Below are positions 46,167-54,735 of a DNA stretch of 64,000 bases, in pieces. The notes beneath the pieces were generated by a model that saw nothing but the letters and a program-made list of their open reading frames with translations, did not search any database and had not been told where the DNA came from. The stretch lies in NCBI GenBank assembly GCA_029974635.1, contig JARKQY010000019.1, forward strand, positions 1-64,000, written 5' to 3'. Positions within the stretch are counted from its first letter, which is position 1; each line of letters opens with the position of its first letter. The position numbers were made by a program, and so were the translations under genes. Source of the stretch: Bacillota bacterium. GTDB lineage: Bacteria; Bacillota; UBA4882; UBA8346.

Positions 46167-47567
46167 TTACTTCTTTCCCGAAATACCGGGTTTGGTTAAC
46201 TGATATGGATTTAAGATAGCCTCTAATTGTTCGCTGCTAAGCAGCATAGACTCAATAGCCGCCTGGCGAATGGTTTTCCCTTGGCTGCGGGCCTTTTGGA
46301 CGAGCAATGCAGCTTGTTCATGCCCGATATAAGGAACCAACGCCGTGGCGTATACTGAGCTTTGCTCTAAAATCTCCCGGCAACGCCCGGGATTGGCGGT
46401 TATACCGCCAATGCACCGTTCAATGAAAATTTTGACGGCGCCATATAACAAGTCAAGCGACGTAAAAAGATTATCGGCAATTAAGGGCAACATATGGTTC
46501 AATTCCAACTCTCCCGCCTGGGCCGCCATGGTAATGGCCTGATCATTGGCCATTACTTGGTAAGCGGCCTGGCGAACCGCTTCGGGAATAACTGGGTTTA
46601 TTTTGCCGGGCATAATGGAAGAACCGGCTTGCTGCTGGGGAAGATTGATTTCGGCAAGGCCGCCTGCCGGTCCCGAAGAAAGCAAGCGCAAGTCATTGGC
46701 TATCTTTGCCAGATTAACCGCGGCCGTTTTGAGCATCCCGGATACTTCGGCGAATACGTCATTGTTTTGCGTCGGATCCATCAGGTACTCGGCCCGGGCC
46801 AGCCCTAAACCGGCAATATCCCGTAATTTTTCAGTTATAAGGTATATATAACGCCGTTCCGCATTGAGACCGGTCCCAACCGCCGTCCCTCCCATATTGA
46901 TTTGGCGCAGCCGTTCTTCAACTTTATAAATCCGCCAGCGGTCCCGTGCGACTGCCTGGGCGTATGCTCCGAACTCCTGACCCAGCATCACCGGAAGGGC
47001 ATCTTGCATCTCGGTCCGGCCCAGCTTAATGACTCCGGAAAACTCTTCCTCTTTCGATTGTAAAGCGGACTGGAGTTCCGCAAATGCTCCGCTGACGGGT
47101 TTTAATAATCTGATGGCGGCGATTCGCACCGCTGTCGGAAAAACATCATTGGTTGATTGGCTTAAATTCACATGGTCAAGAGGGTGAATTACATCATATT
47201 GGCCCTTCTCCCCTTGCAATAATTCAATTGCCCGGTTGGCGACGACCTCGTTGGCATTCATGTTGGCAGAAGTTCCGGCCCCGCCTTGCAAAGCATCGAC
47301 AATAAACTGTTCATGCCAGGAACCGGCGATGATTTCATCACAAGCCTTGCCAATTGCATCTGCAATCCGGGCTTCAAGCAAATCAGCCTCTCGGTTGGCC
47401 AGCGCCGCCGCCTTTTTTACCTCCGCCAGAGCGATAATAAGCTGACGGTGTATGGGCCGCCCGCTGATAGGAAAGTTTTCAGCGGCGCGCAGGGTATGAA
47501 TGCCATAGTAAGCCTCTGCCGGGACCGATCTCTCTCCCAATAAATCGTGTTCGATACGATATTTCAT
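46167..47567 (-). CDS. aspA: Aspartate ammonia-lyase in the hydrogenase maturation operon
   Basis: Deaminates aspartate to fumarate and ammonia. GSSIMPGKINPVIPE is the fumarase/aspartase signature; SQSTNDVFPTA and GRTEMQDA are also diagnostic. I choose the ATG at 47567, 7 nt from GCGGAG; a TTG five codons upstream overlaps the ribosome site. It lies between hydG and hydF. Such placement recurs in Firmicutes and suggests ammonia or fumarate is used in H-cluster assembly, possibly for the bridging azadithiolate nitrogen (inference). Confidence 0.93.
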   Translation of the reverse strand: MKYRIEHDLLGERSVPAEAYYGIHTLRAAENFPISGRPIHRQLIIALAEVKKAAALANREADLLEARIADAIGKACDEIIAGSWHEQFIVDALQGGAGTSANMNANEVVANRAIELLQGEKGQYDVIHPLDHVNLSQSTNDVFPTAVRIAAIRLLKPVSGAFAELQSALQSKEEEFSGVIKLGRTEMQDALPVMLGQEFGAYAQAVARDRWRIYKVEERLRQINMGGTAVGTGLNAERRYIYLITEKLRDIAGLGLARAEYLMDPTQNNDVFAEVSGMLKTAAVNLAKIANDLRLLSSGPAGGLAEINLPQQQAGSSIMPGKINPVIPEAVRQAAYQVMANDQAITMAAQAGELELNHMLPLIADNLFTSLDLLYGAVKIFIERCIGGITANPGRCREILEQSSVYATALVPYIGHEQAALLVQKARSQGKTIRQAAIESMLLSSEQLEAILNPYQLTKPGISGKK

Positions 47568-47602
47568 TTTTTTACTCCGCAAAAACAGTTAAAGGTTATT
47601 GG

Positions 47603-49066
47603 TTATATAAACTGATCCCGTTCCCCGTTTTCCAGCTTTGCGAGGGCGCTGATCACATATTCCCGGGTTTTCGGATCTTTAATTTCCGGGATATACTTTT
47701 GGATCATCCGCTCGCCAACTTGCCTGGTCTCTTCACTGGCATAATCCAATAAGTATTCCTTCAAACTGCAAATGGCGTTGGGAATACAAAAATTACGGAC
47801 GAAACTGGATTTGGCCAAACCCATAAAATGCTCCCCGGTTCGGCCGGCCCGGTAACAGGCGGTGCAAAGGGAAGGAATATCCCCCATTTGGCAGGTCTCC
47901 CGGATGACATCATCCAATGAACGGGTGTCTCCCAGTTGAAATTGTTCCCGGTCCGGAAACTGGTTTCCCATGGACTTCCGGTAGCCGCCGACTCCGATCC
48001 GGGTCCCGGCGTCAATCTGGGAAATTCCCAATGGAAGCACCTCCCGGCGTACTTGGGGTTTCTCCCGGGCGGTTAAAATCATGCCGGTATAGGGAATAGA
48101 GAGCCGGAGAATAGCCACCAGCTTTTTAAAGTCGGTATCGCTCACCGCATAGGGCGGGCTTGCCGCAAAGGGAGTCTCCAAAGCGGGTTCAATCCGGGGA
48201 AATGAGATTGTATGAGGGCCGACCCCATTAAACTTCTCCTCCAAATGCATGGTATGATACAATAAACCCAAAGCCTCAAACCGCCAGTCATATAACCCGA
48301 ATAAAACACCGATGCCCACATCATCAACCCCGGCTTCCAAAGCCCGGTCATGAGCGTATAGCCGCCAGCGGTAATTACCCTTAATTGTGTTTTGGGGATG
48401 TACCTGACGGTATGTTTGGTGATGGTAGGTTTCCTGAAATACTTGATAGGTACCGATTCCGACTGATTTTAACTGTTGCAGTTCCTCGCGGGACAATGGC
48501 GCGCAGTTGATATTGGCCCGGCGGATCTCGCCGTGGTTTTTATAAACGCTGTATACTTGCCGCACACTGGCGCAGATAAAGCCGATATCCGTCTCCGGAG
48601 ATTCACCGTACACCAGGACAGTGCGTTTCTGGCCTTCGCTGATCATTGTCTCCACCTCAAAGGAAATCTCCTCCATGGATAGAGTCTTCCGGTGAATTGC
48701 CCGGTTGGAATGGCGATAACCGCAATAGGCGCAATTATTAACGCACTGGTCGCTGATATACAGCGGTGCGAAAAAGACGATCCGGTCGCCGTAAACTTCC
48801 CGTTTCAACCGGTTCGCCAATGAATACATTTCCTGGATCAATTCCGGGTCCAAATTTTGAATCAGAATCGCCATCTCTTCCGGTTCCAACCGTACTTTCG
48901 TGGCCGCTTTATCCAATACTCTCCGGACATCGCTGATTTGGGGATTTTCCCATTTCCGCAATGCACTCCATATGGCGTCATCATCGATAAAATCCCGTTC
49001 CATGGCATCATACCCAACCAATTCGCCGCGGTATTTCTCCCACCCGTCCAGCCATCGCATACTCAC
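47603..49066 (-). CDS. hydG: [FeFe] hydrogenase maturase HydG (tyrosine lyase)
   Basis: Radical SAM enzyme that cleaves tyrosine to make CO and CN ligands for the H-cluster. The SAM cluster motif is CVNNCAYCGYRHSN; the C-terminal auxiliary cluster is CTACYRAGRTGEHF with a distant third Cys (NFCIPNA). I place the start at the GTG at 49066, 8 nt from AAGGAGG; ATGs at 49072 and 49060 are alternatives. It is the first gene of the maturation operon and is divergent from the Ycf46-like cluster. Confidence 0.94.
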   Translation of the reverse strand: MSMRWLDGWEKYRGELVGYDAMERDFIDDDAIWSALRKWENPQISDVRRVLDKAATKVRLEPEEMAILIQNLDPELIQEMYSLANRLKREVYGDRIVFFAPLYISDQCVNNCAYCGYRHSNRAIHRKTLSMEEISFEVETMISEGQKRTVLVYGESPETDIGFICASVRQVYSVYKNHGEIRRANINCAPLSREELQQLKSVGIGTYQVFQETYHHQTYRQVHPQNTIKGNYRWRLYAHDRALEAGVDDVGIGVLFGLYDWRFEALGLLYHTMHLEEKFNGVGPHTISFPRIEPALETPFAASPPYAVSDTDFKKLVAILRLSIPYTGMILTAREKPQVRREVLPLGISQIDAGTRIGVGGYRKSMGNQFPDREQFQLGDTRSLDDVIRETCQMGDIPSLCTACYRAGRTGEHFMGLAKSSFVRNFCIPNAICSLKEYLLDYASEETRQVGERMIQKYIPEIKDPKTREYVISALAKLENGERDQFI

Positions 49067-49101
49067 GTCCATTACCTCCTTATTGCCCTGAAAAATCAAA
49101 A

Positions 49102-49139
49102 ACCCTTTTTGAGAAACGGGAACACTCTCAAAAAAGGGT
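49102..49139 (-). terminator. Terminator-like hairpin in the hydG leader
   Basis: On the minus strand ACCCTTTTTTGAGA and TCTCAAAAAGGGT pair over about 13 bp, followed by TTTTTGATTTTT. The hairpin ends 23 nt upstream of the hydG ribosome site and lies inside the transcript from the promoter at 49284-49312. It could attenuate hydG. Confidence 0.6.
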
Positions 49140-49283
49140 ATGAATCAAAATTCACGCCACATAATGGAATGCTCTCCGGCCTCAGAATGCTCTTTGGTTT
49201 AAGAACAAAGAAATATGATTTATTTGGTTCAACAGGATGAACTCCTTATAGGGATCACCCATGCCAAACCAGTATTTTAGTTT

Positions 49284-49312
49284 ATTATACCATCATTGGA
49301 AGCTAAGTTCAA
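49284..49312 (-). promoter_or_regulatory. hydG promoter with adjacent Rex half-site
   Basis: On the minus strand TTGAAC (49307-49312), a 17-bp spacer and TATAAT (49284-49289). A TTGTGAA half of the Rex consensus lies at 49320-49326, 8 bp beyond the -35; its partner half (AGAACAA) is poor. Leader length would be about 210 nt. Confidence 0.6.
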
Positions 49313-49409
49313 TTAGATATTGTGAAAAAAAGAACAATAAGGGGTCATAACCAATTATTATCATCAGTGTATAGAAAGAAAAGGAAAAATGATCTCGAAA
49401 TCCTATATA

Positions 49410-49443
49410 GATAGATTACGCCATTATCTGGACTTAATCTATC
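49410..49443 (+). promoter_or_regulatory. Hairpin directly upstream of the AAA ATPase ribosome site
   Basis: GATAGATTA and TAATCTATC form a perfect 9-bp stem around 16 nt, ending 9 bp before TTTGGAGG. Two other genes of this cluster (51551, 52434) have a comparable hairpin in the same place. Confidence 0.5.
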
Positions 49444-49464
49444 ATTTATTTGGAGGTAATAATC

Positions 49465-51117
49465 TTGAACCCAACGAATATCAGTTCCCTTGAAAAAAAG
49501 GTCTCTACTCTATTAAGAGCTCGTTTTCCAATCTTATATATTCCTTCTTGGGAGGAAGAACGGATTATTACAACTTTCCAACTTCTCGTCAAAAATACTG
49601 GTCTGATCAAAACTCCTCGAAAAGTTTTTTCTTGGAGTGTTACAAATTCATTATTGGATGAAAAAGGTAAACCAGTTGTGAATAAAAACAGTACCAGTAA
49701 AATAACTCAACCCATAAATGTTCTTGAGTATATCAATGAATACAATGAGCCTGCCATTTTTATCCTCCAAGATTTGCACATTTTTTTCGGTGTTCCTGGT
49801 AGAAATCCAGATTACATAGTTATTAGGAAAATGCGGGACATTGTATCCACCCTTAAACAAGGATCTATATCTAAAAATATTATTTTAATTGCTCCCTCAA
49901 TTGTCATTCCTTACGATCTACAAACTGATATTACAATAGTCGACTTTCCCTTGCCATCTCTAGCTGAAATAAAAGCCGTTTTAAATCAGATGATAGATGT
50001 TAACCGTACTAGTAAGCGCATTAATTTTGATCTTTCACCCGAGGATATTGAGCACCTTTGTAACGCAGCTCTTGGCTTAACCCTCCATGAAGCGGAAAAT
50101 GCATTCGCTAGAGCTATGGCTAACGATGGTTCTTTAAATATCAATGATTTGCCTTTAATCCTAGAAGAAAAATGTCAAGTCGTTAAAAAATCGGAAATAT
50201 TAGAAATTTTAAACTCGGATACTACCCTGAGTGATGTCGGCGGGCTGCAAAACTTAAAAAACTGGCTTAAAAAACGGAATAACTCATGGATGGAATCGGC
50301 AAAAAAGTATGGTGTGCCATCTCCCAAAGGGATTCTCATTACGGGGGTCCCAGGTTGCGGCAAAAGTTTGATTGTCAAAGCCATCAGTGAAATGTGGCAA
50401 CTGCCGCTAATCAGGCTCGACCTTGGTAAAATTTATAGCGGCATAGTCGGCAGTAGTGAAAACAATGTACGCAGGGCTATCCAAACCGTGGAAGCGGTTT
50501 CACCTGCGATTTTATGGATTGATGAGATTGAAAAGGGATTTAATGGTATTGGTTCTTCCGCTGATAGCGGCACATCCAGCCGTGTGTTTGGCACGTTTCT
50601 CACCTGGATGCAGGAAAAAACAAAACCGGTTTTCATAGCGGCGACTGCGAATGATATTCAACTATTGCCACCCGAATTTCTCCGTAAAGGACGCTTTGAT
50701 GAGATCTTTTTTGTTGATCTCCCCACCCACCTTGAGCGGATAGAGATCTTTAAACTGCATTTGGGTAAACGGTTAAAAGAGTCTGATATTATTGGCAACC
50801 TAAAACTCTCGGATGAACTGTATAATCATTTGGCTGATATCACGGAAAGTTTCTCGGGCGCAGAAATTGAACAAACAGTAATTTCCGGTCTATTTGAAGC
50901 TTTTGCAGAGAAACGGGCTCTTAAAGAAGAAGATCTGACGCTGGCAATTAAGAATACTGTTCCCTTGTCGGTTACCCAAGCTGAACAAATTGCCGCCATC
51001 AGAAAGTGGGCAAATCTACGTGCTGTATCAGCTACTGCGCGACAAGATCGTCAATCGCCAACTAGTGCCTCGCATGACGCACTGCCTACTCGTGGCGGCC
51101 GTGAGATAGACTTTTAA
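49465..51117 (+). CDS. Ycf46-like AAA+ ATPase
   Basis: A 550-residue AAA ATPase of the Ycf46 type. The TTG at 49465 is preceded by GGAGG at 8 nt; a TTG at 49450 would lie on the ribosome site. The N-terminal 250 residues resemble a degenerate AAA domain that lacks a P-loop (starting RARFPILYIPSWEEERI). The C-terminal AAA domain has GVPGCGKSLIVKA (Walker A), ILWIDEIEKGF (Walker B), ATAND (sensor 1) and RKGRFDEIFFVDLP with the arginine finger region. Ycf46 proteins have no settled function. The gene heads a six-gene cluster and is divergent from hydG. Confidence 0.85.
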   Translation: MNPTNISSLEKKVSTLLRARFPILYIPSWEEERIITTFQLLVKNTGLIKTPRKVFSWSVTNSLLDEKGKPVVNKNSTSKITQPINVLEYINEYNEPAIFILQDLHIFFGVPGRNPDYIVIRKMRDIVSTLKQGSISKNIILIAPSIVIPYDLQTDITIVDFPLPSLAEIKAVLNQMIDVNRTSKRINFDLSPEDIEHLCNAALGLTLHEAENAFARAMANDGSLNINDLPLILEEKCQVVKKSEILEILNSDTTLSDVGGLQNLKNWLKKRNNSWMESAKKYGVPSPKGILITGVPGCGKSLIVKAISEMWQLPLIRLDLGKIYSGIVGSSENNVRRAIQTVEAVSPAILWIDEIEKGFNGIGSSADSGTSSRVFGTFLTWMQEKTKPVFIAATANDIQLLPPEFLRKGRFDEIFFVDLPTHLERIEIFKLHLGKRLKESDIIGNLKLSDELYNHLADITESFSGAEIEQTVISGLFEAFAEKRALKEEDLTLAIKNTVPLSVTQAEQIAAIRKWANLRAVSATARQDRQSPTSASHDALPTRGGREIDF

Positions 51118-51136
51118 TTACGAGGAGAACCTAAAA

Positions 51137-51361
51137 ATGGCCAAAAAAATTCAAATCCGTATTTTCCCCGATGGTAAAATAAACGCTGAGACCAAGGGGA
51201 TAAAAGGGAAAAACTGTACCGATTATTTAAAGATTATCGAAGAATTATTGCAGGCGAAAATCGTAAGTTCAGATTATACTGAAGAATATTATCAAAAAGA
51301 TGAACAAGTTGTTGAAAAACAAAATGAAACTATTTTGCCAAATAAAAATCAGATTAGTTAA
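51137..51361 (+). CDS. DUF2997-family small protein
   Basis: A 74-residue protein starting MAKKIQIRIFPDGKINAETK then GIKGKNC, the DUF2997 pattern of a two-strand DGK turn and a conserved Cys in a GxxC setting. The last 30 residues are a charged tail. It lies 19 bp after the AAA ATPase gene with ribosome site CGAGGAG. DUF2997 genes are known to sit next to Ycf46 and DUF1257 (Ycf35) genes; its function is unknown. Confidence 0.8.
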   Translation: MAKKIQIRIFPDGKINAETKGIKGKNCTDYLKIIEELLQAKIVSSDYTEEYYQKDEQVVEKQNETILPNKNQIS

Positions 51362-51493
51362 AGAATCTTACCTGTGCTGAAAACTTGAATCTTATCACTT
51401 AGTAAGCCTTTCAGAAACTAAAGGCGGTGTGAAAAAGGTTTCTTTATCAGCAAAACGAAAAGTATCCTTGTTTTTTCACATAACTTCTTAGGC

Positions 51494-51537
51494 AGAAGTG
51501 TGTACTTTTGGTTAAAAATAGGGTTTATCACACTTCT
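51494..51537 (+). promoter_or_regulatory. Hairpin upstream of the first RDD/HhH gene
   Basis: AGAAGTGTG and CACACTTCT form a perfect 9-bp stem around 26 nt, ending 3 bp before the GTGGAGG ribosome site. It parallels the hairpins at 49410 and 52370. Confidence 0.45.
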
Positions 51538-51550
51538 AGTGGAGGAAACC

Positions 51551-52318
51551 ATGTTTCAATGCCCAAAGTGCCGTCAATACAATCATCATTCATCTCGCTT
51601 TTGTGAACAATGCGGCAATAGATTAAAATCAGAGCCGGAAATAATATACGCAAGTTTTGGGCATAGAGCGGAAGCTTTTTTCATTGACCTAATTATATTA
51701 TTCATGTTGATAGTTATAGTAAGCATACCTTTTTGGAAAGGGAATGAAATCTCATCATGGAACTTGGTGTTTATTATTGGAATTTCTTTATTTTATTTTA
51801 CAATACTAGAAAGTTTCCTCCAACAAGCCACCTTTGGCAAAAAAGCAGCCGGGATTTTCGTTACCGACACCCAATATCAGCCCATCGGTTTTTTGCGCTC
51901 CTTGTTACGAAATCTTGCCAAATACGTAACGATAGCTTCAATTGTAGGTTGGTTATTGCCTTTTTTCCTACCAAAAAAACAAACTCTCCATGACCTTTTA
52001 ACAGGTACAGTATTAGTAACCGCAGAATCTATCATATGTAGCTATGTTTCATTGCCTAAGAAAATTTCCAAGCTCAATCTAAACTTATGTTCCGAGGAAC
52101 AATTGGCCAAGCTCCCAGGGGTCGGTCCTATTTTAGCAAAAAAAGCCATTACTATACGTGACCTGCGCGGCAAATTCAATTCAATGGAAGAGTTTGAAGA
52201 AGCGATTGGAATATCGCCTCATGTCCTAAAAAAATTACGACCGTTGCTGGTATTTGATAAGCAAAAGACTGATCCCAAACCGAAAAAAGAAACTGAGGGA
52301 AGACTGGTTGATGTATGA
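51551..52318 (+). CDS. Zinc-ribbon / RDD membrane / helix-hairpin-helix protein A
   Basis: Starts at the ATG at 51551, 5 nt after GGAGG. An N-terminal zinc ribbon (C4, C7, C18, C21) is followed by an RDD-family membrane domain with about three helices (about 38-165) including KKQTLHDLLTGTVLV. A C-terminal ComEA-type HhH pair (about 185-235; LPGVGPILAKKAI) completes it. HhH usually binds DNA or mediates protein contact, so joining it to a membrane domain is unusual. A paralogue lies at 53693. Function unknown. Confidence 0.8.
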   Translation: MFQCPKCRQYNHHSSRFCEQCGNRLKSEPEIIYASFGHRAEAFFIDLIILFMLIVIVSIPFWKGNEISSWNLVFIIGISLFYFTILESFLQQATFGKKAAGIFVTDTQYQPIGFLRSLLRNLAKYVTIASIVGWLLPFFLPKKQTLHDLLTGTVLVTAESIICSYVSLPKKISKLNLNLCSEEQLAKLPGVGPILAKKAITIRDLRGKFNSMEEFEEAIGISPHVLKKLRPLLVFDKQKTDPKPKKETEGRLVDV

Positions 52319-52369
52319 CTTAATTAATATATTTAAGCGCTAATATCCAGTACTATATTTCTTTGGAAC

Positions 52370-52415
52370 CGTTAAAAAAGCTTCTCTGTCTGTTTGTATG
52401 CTATTATGTTTAACG
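52370..52415 (+). promoter_or_regulatory. Hairpin upstream of the radical SAM gene
   Basis: CGTTAAA and TTTAACG form a 7-bp stem around 32 nt and end 3 bp before the GGAGGG ribosome site of the gene at 52434. Confidence 0.4.
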
Positions 52416-52433
52416 TTTGGAGGGAAATCCATC

Positions 52434-53069
52434 TTGAAATTATGGATACATCGATTTTTACCGGATACAAAAGTTGAGGGACCTGGAAGACGCGCCTGTA
52501 TTTGGGTTCAAGGATGTCCGATCCGCTGCCAAAACTGTTTCGCTCCGGAAACTTGGGATGCTACCAATGGGATGGAATATGATATTTTCGACCTTTCCCG
52601 ACAAATTTTAACCAATCCCATGCTAGAGGGCATAACATTTCTAGGAGGTGAACCATTTGCCCAAGCCGAAGCCTTGGCTCTATTGGCCGAAATGTTAAAA
52701 AAACACAACTTATCCGTAATTACTTTTACCGGTTATTATCTCGAAGAACTGTTAACCGCTAATCGTCCGGATTGGTCGGCTTTGCTTTCTGCAACAGATT
52801 TATTAATAGATGGTCCTTTTCAAGCCGAATTAGAAGATTACAGTCGGCCATGGGTTGGTTCAGCTAATCAACGCTTTCATTTTCTCACCGCAAGATATGA
52901 ATTTTTAAAAGAGAACCTTTCTCAATATCGAAACCAAGTAGAAATTCATTTGCAACCGGATGGGACTGTAACAATCAATGGTATGGCCATTAAGAAAAAT
53001 TTAGACCAATTAATTCATGATCTTAATCTAGCTAAAATCGTCCGTAGGGGGGAGCAACTTGTCAATTAG
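52434..53069 (+). CDS. NrdG/PFL-activase-like radical SAM protein
   Basis: I choose the TTG at 52434, 9 nt after GGAGGG; an ATG at 52398 lies within the preceding hairpin. WVQGCPIRCQNCFAPETWD holds the CxxxCxxC iron-sulfur motif, and GGEPFAQAEAL is the GGEP SAM site. At 211 residues it is a minimal activase without extra clusters. No glycyl-radical enzyme or nrdD gene is in the window, so it is an orphan activase whose target may be in this cluster or elsewhere. Confidence 0.85.
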   Translation: MKLWIHRFLPDTKVEGPGRRACIWVQGCPIRCQNCFAPETWDATNGMEYDIFDLSRQILTNPMLEGITFLGGEPFAQAEALALLAEMLKKHNLSVITFTGYYLEELLTANRPDWSALLSATDLLIDGPFQAELEDYSRPWVGSANQRFHFLTARYEFLKENLSQYRNQVEIHLQPDGTVTINGMAIKKNLDQLIHDLNLAKIVRRGEQLVN

Positions 53070-53607
53070 TATTGTACTATTACCGTTGTCAGTGGCTTTA
53101 ATAGGCGCTATCATTGATGATTGTTTTCAATTGCAAGAGAAAGAAACGGTCAAGAATACGAAATTAAAATCTTCTCCCACTAATTTTAATGATACTTCCT
53201 TCATTGATGATTGTTTTAAATTGCAAGAGAAAGCAATGGTCAAGAATATGAAATTAAAATCTTCTCCCACTAATTTTAATGATACTTCCTTATTAATTAA
53301 AACCCTGGAAGATTTCGGAGCCAGTGAAATTCAGCAAACAAAGCAAGCTATTAGATGTACGATTAACGCTTGTCCTTTATATTTTTACCAGGATTCAACC
53401 GCTAGATATCATGTAGAAATTCAGAAAAAGAACAAATCGAAATTATTACGGGTATTATCTTTATTAGATATCGAATACAAAAAGAATGTTCAGGCTCTGA
53501 CCTATTATAATCTGAAACAAAGAGCCGCCGTGCGAAATTGGGCAATTGAGCATGAAGAAATACTAAACGACAATTCAATTGTAATAACATTGAGTATTGA
53601 TGACTGA
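53059..53607 (+). CDS. DUF1257/Ycf35-like protein with tandem N-terminal duplication
   Basis: A TTG start (53059) 4 nt after a G-rich ribosome site, overlapping the radical SAM gene by 11 bp. A 90-bp unit encoding IDDCFQLQEKETVK to NFNDTSF occurs twice in tandem (from 53113 and 53203), nearly identical. After it, NDTSLLIKTLEDFGASEI resembles the start of DUF1257 (Ycf35) proteins, the usual partners of Ycf46 and DUF2997. The match is weak and rests partly on context. The duplication is recent, since the nucleotide copies differ at only a few positions. Confidence 0.6.
   Translation: MSISIVLLPLSVALIGAIIDDCFQLQEKETVKNTKLKSSPTNFNDTSFIDDCFKLQEKAMVKNMKLKSSPTNFNDTSLLIKTLEDFGASEIQQTKQAIRCTINACPLYFYQDSTARYHVEIQKKNKSKLLRVLSLLDIEYKKNVQALTYYNLKQRAAVRNWAIEHEEILNDNSIVITLSIDD
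53113..53292 (+). repeat. Recent 90-bp in-frame tandem duplication
   Basis: Two consecutive 90-bp units (53113-53202, 53203-53292) differ at about eight positions, most of which change the amino acid (Q/K, ET/AM, T/M), and keep the reading frame. Confidence 0.85.
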
Positions 53608-53692
53608 CTAACTGCTGTGGATGTCACCATTTAAAAACTTGAGCCTACCGTTGACCCCATAAATGTTACTTCTTGGGAGATTGGGGGTAAAA

Positions 53693-54544
53693 ATGATTGA
53701 CTGCTTAAGATGCGGTCGCCGTAATCCTGATACATCCAAGTTCTGTAAACACTGTGGTACCGTATTACCTGATATTGGAGAAGTTTATATAAACTTCTCC
53801 AAACGAATGAAAGCCTTTTTTATTGATTTATGGTTCATCATCATAAGTGGTGGAGCAATAATTCTCCCAATATTTCTCTTATTATTACTTGTTGTTCTAG
53901 TAGTTTCTTTGCTTTTCCCGGAGTTAGAAAGATTCTTTATAATGGTATGGTTATATCTGATTTTAGTCGCCTTTTTAGGCTGGTCTTTATTTCAAATTAT
54001 TCTATCCATAATAAACTTGGGGGCTACAAGTGGGAAGGAAAAAATGGGGATTATAGTTACCGACCTTAAGTTTCAACCCATAAGTCTTTTTCGTTCTAGT
54101 TTACGAACGGTTTTCAAATTAATATCCGGAGTTACCTTGGTAGGACTCTTGATGCCTCTCTTTACCCCAAAAAGGCAATCACTGCATGATTTAATCGTTG
54201 ATACAGTAGTGGTAAGTAAAAAATCTCGCGAGTTAGTCCTTACAAAATCCAAACTGTATGATATTTTTAATCCCTCACCGATGCAGCGTAATGCCATTAT
54301 CAAGATATATATAAATTCTTGTCCCGAAGAACAACTGGCCACTTTGCCGGGGATTGGTCCTATATTAGCAAAGAAGGCTGTTTTAATAAGAGAGCAACGT
54401 GGCGGGTTCAATTCGATGGAAGATTTTAAGAGAGCGTTGGATTTACGGCCTTATGTGGTTAAACGTTTGAATACTACGGTTCAGTTCGTTTTTGATAAAA
54501 TAAATACAGAGTCCAAATCAAGAAACGGGAGGATCATTGATTAA
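53693..54544 (+). CDS. Zinc-ribbon / RDD membrane / helix-hairpin-helix protein B
   Basis: Paralogue of the protein at 51551, with the same order: zinc ribbon (MIDCLRCGRRNPDTSKFCKHCG), RDD membrane domain (about 35-175; KRQSLHDLIVDTVVV) and HhH pair (about 205-265; LPGIGPILAKKAV). The start is the ATG at 53693 after GGGGG. Its membrane part has longer hydrophobic stretches than protein A. Two such proteins in one cluster suggest a hetero-oligomer or subfunctionalisation. Confidence 0.8.
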   Translation: MIDCLRCGRRNPDTSKFCKHCGTVLPDIGEVYINFSKRMKAFFIDLWFIIISGGAIILPIFLLLLLVVLVVSLLFPELERFFIMVWLYLILVAFLGWSLFQIILSIINLGATSGKEKMGIIVTDLKFQPISLFRSSLRTVFKLISGVTLVGLLMPLFTPKRQSLHDLIVDTVVVSKKSRELVLTKSKLYDIFNPSPMQRNAIIKIYINSCPEEQLATLPGIGPILAKKAVLIREQRGGFNSMEDFKRALDLRPYVVKRLNTTVQFVFDKINTESKSRNGRIID

Positions 54545-54653
54545 TTATAAGGACTACTAGCATTTGTTCGTTAATTAAATGAGCTAGTGATGTAAACCGT
54601 TCTTTTGGCTTTTCTCTTGCTGCTTCGGCTATCCTCTTTAATTTAGTTTCCAT
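54537..54653 (-). pseudogene. N-terminal remnant of a group II intron reverse transcriptase
   Basis: The minus-strand frame from 54653 reads METKLKRIAEAAREKPKERF then TSLAHLINEQML, the conserved N-terminus of group II intron-encoded maturases (RT-0 region), then stops. GGAG lies upstream of its ATG. The remaining roughly 380 residues and the ribozyme core are absent. Confidence 0.75.
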
Positions 54654-54735
54654 TAATTTCCATCTCCGTGTGTAGTTAATGTCTCCTTTCCAAGGTAACC
54701 TTGTTTAACTATTTGAAGTGATTCTGATTCTAATA

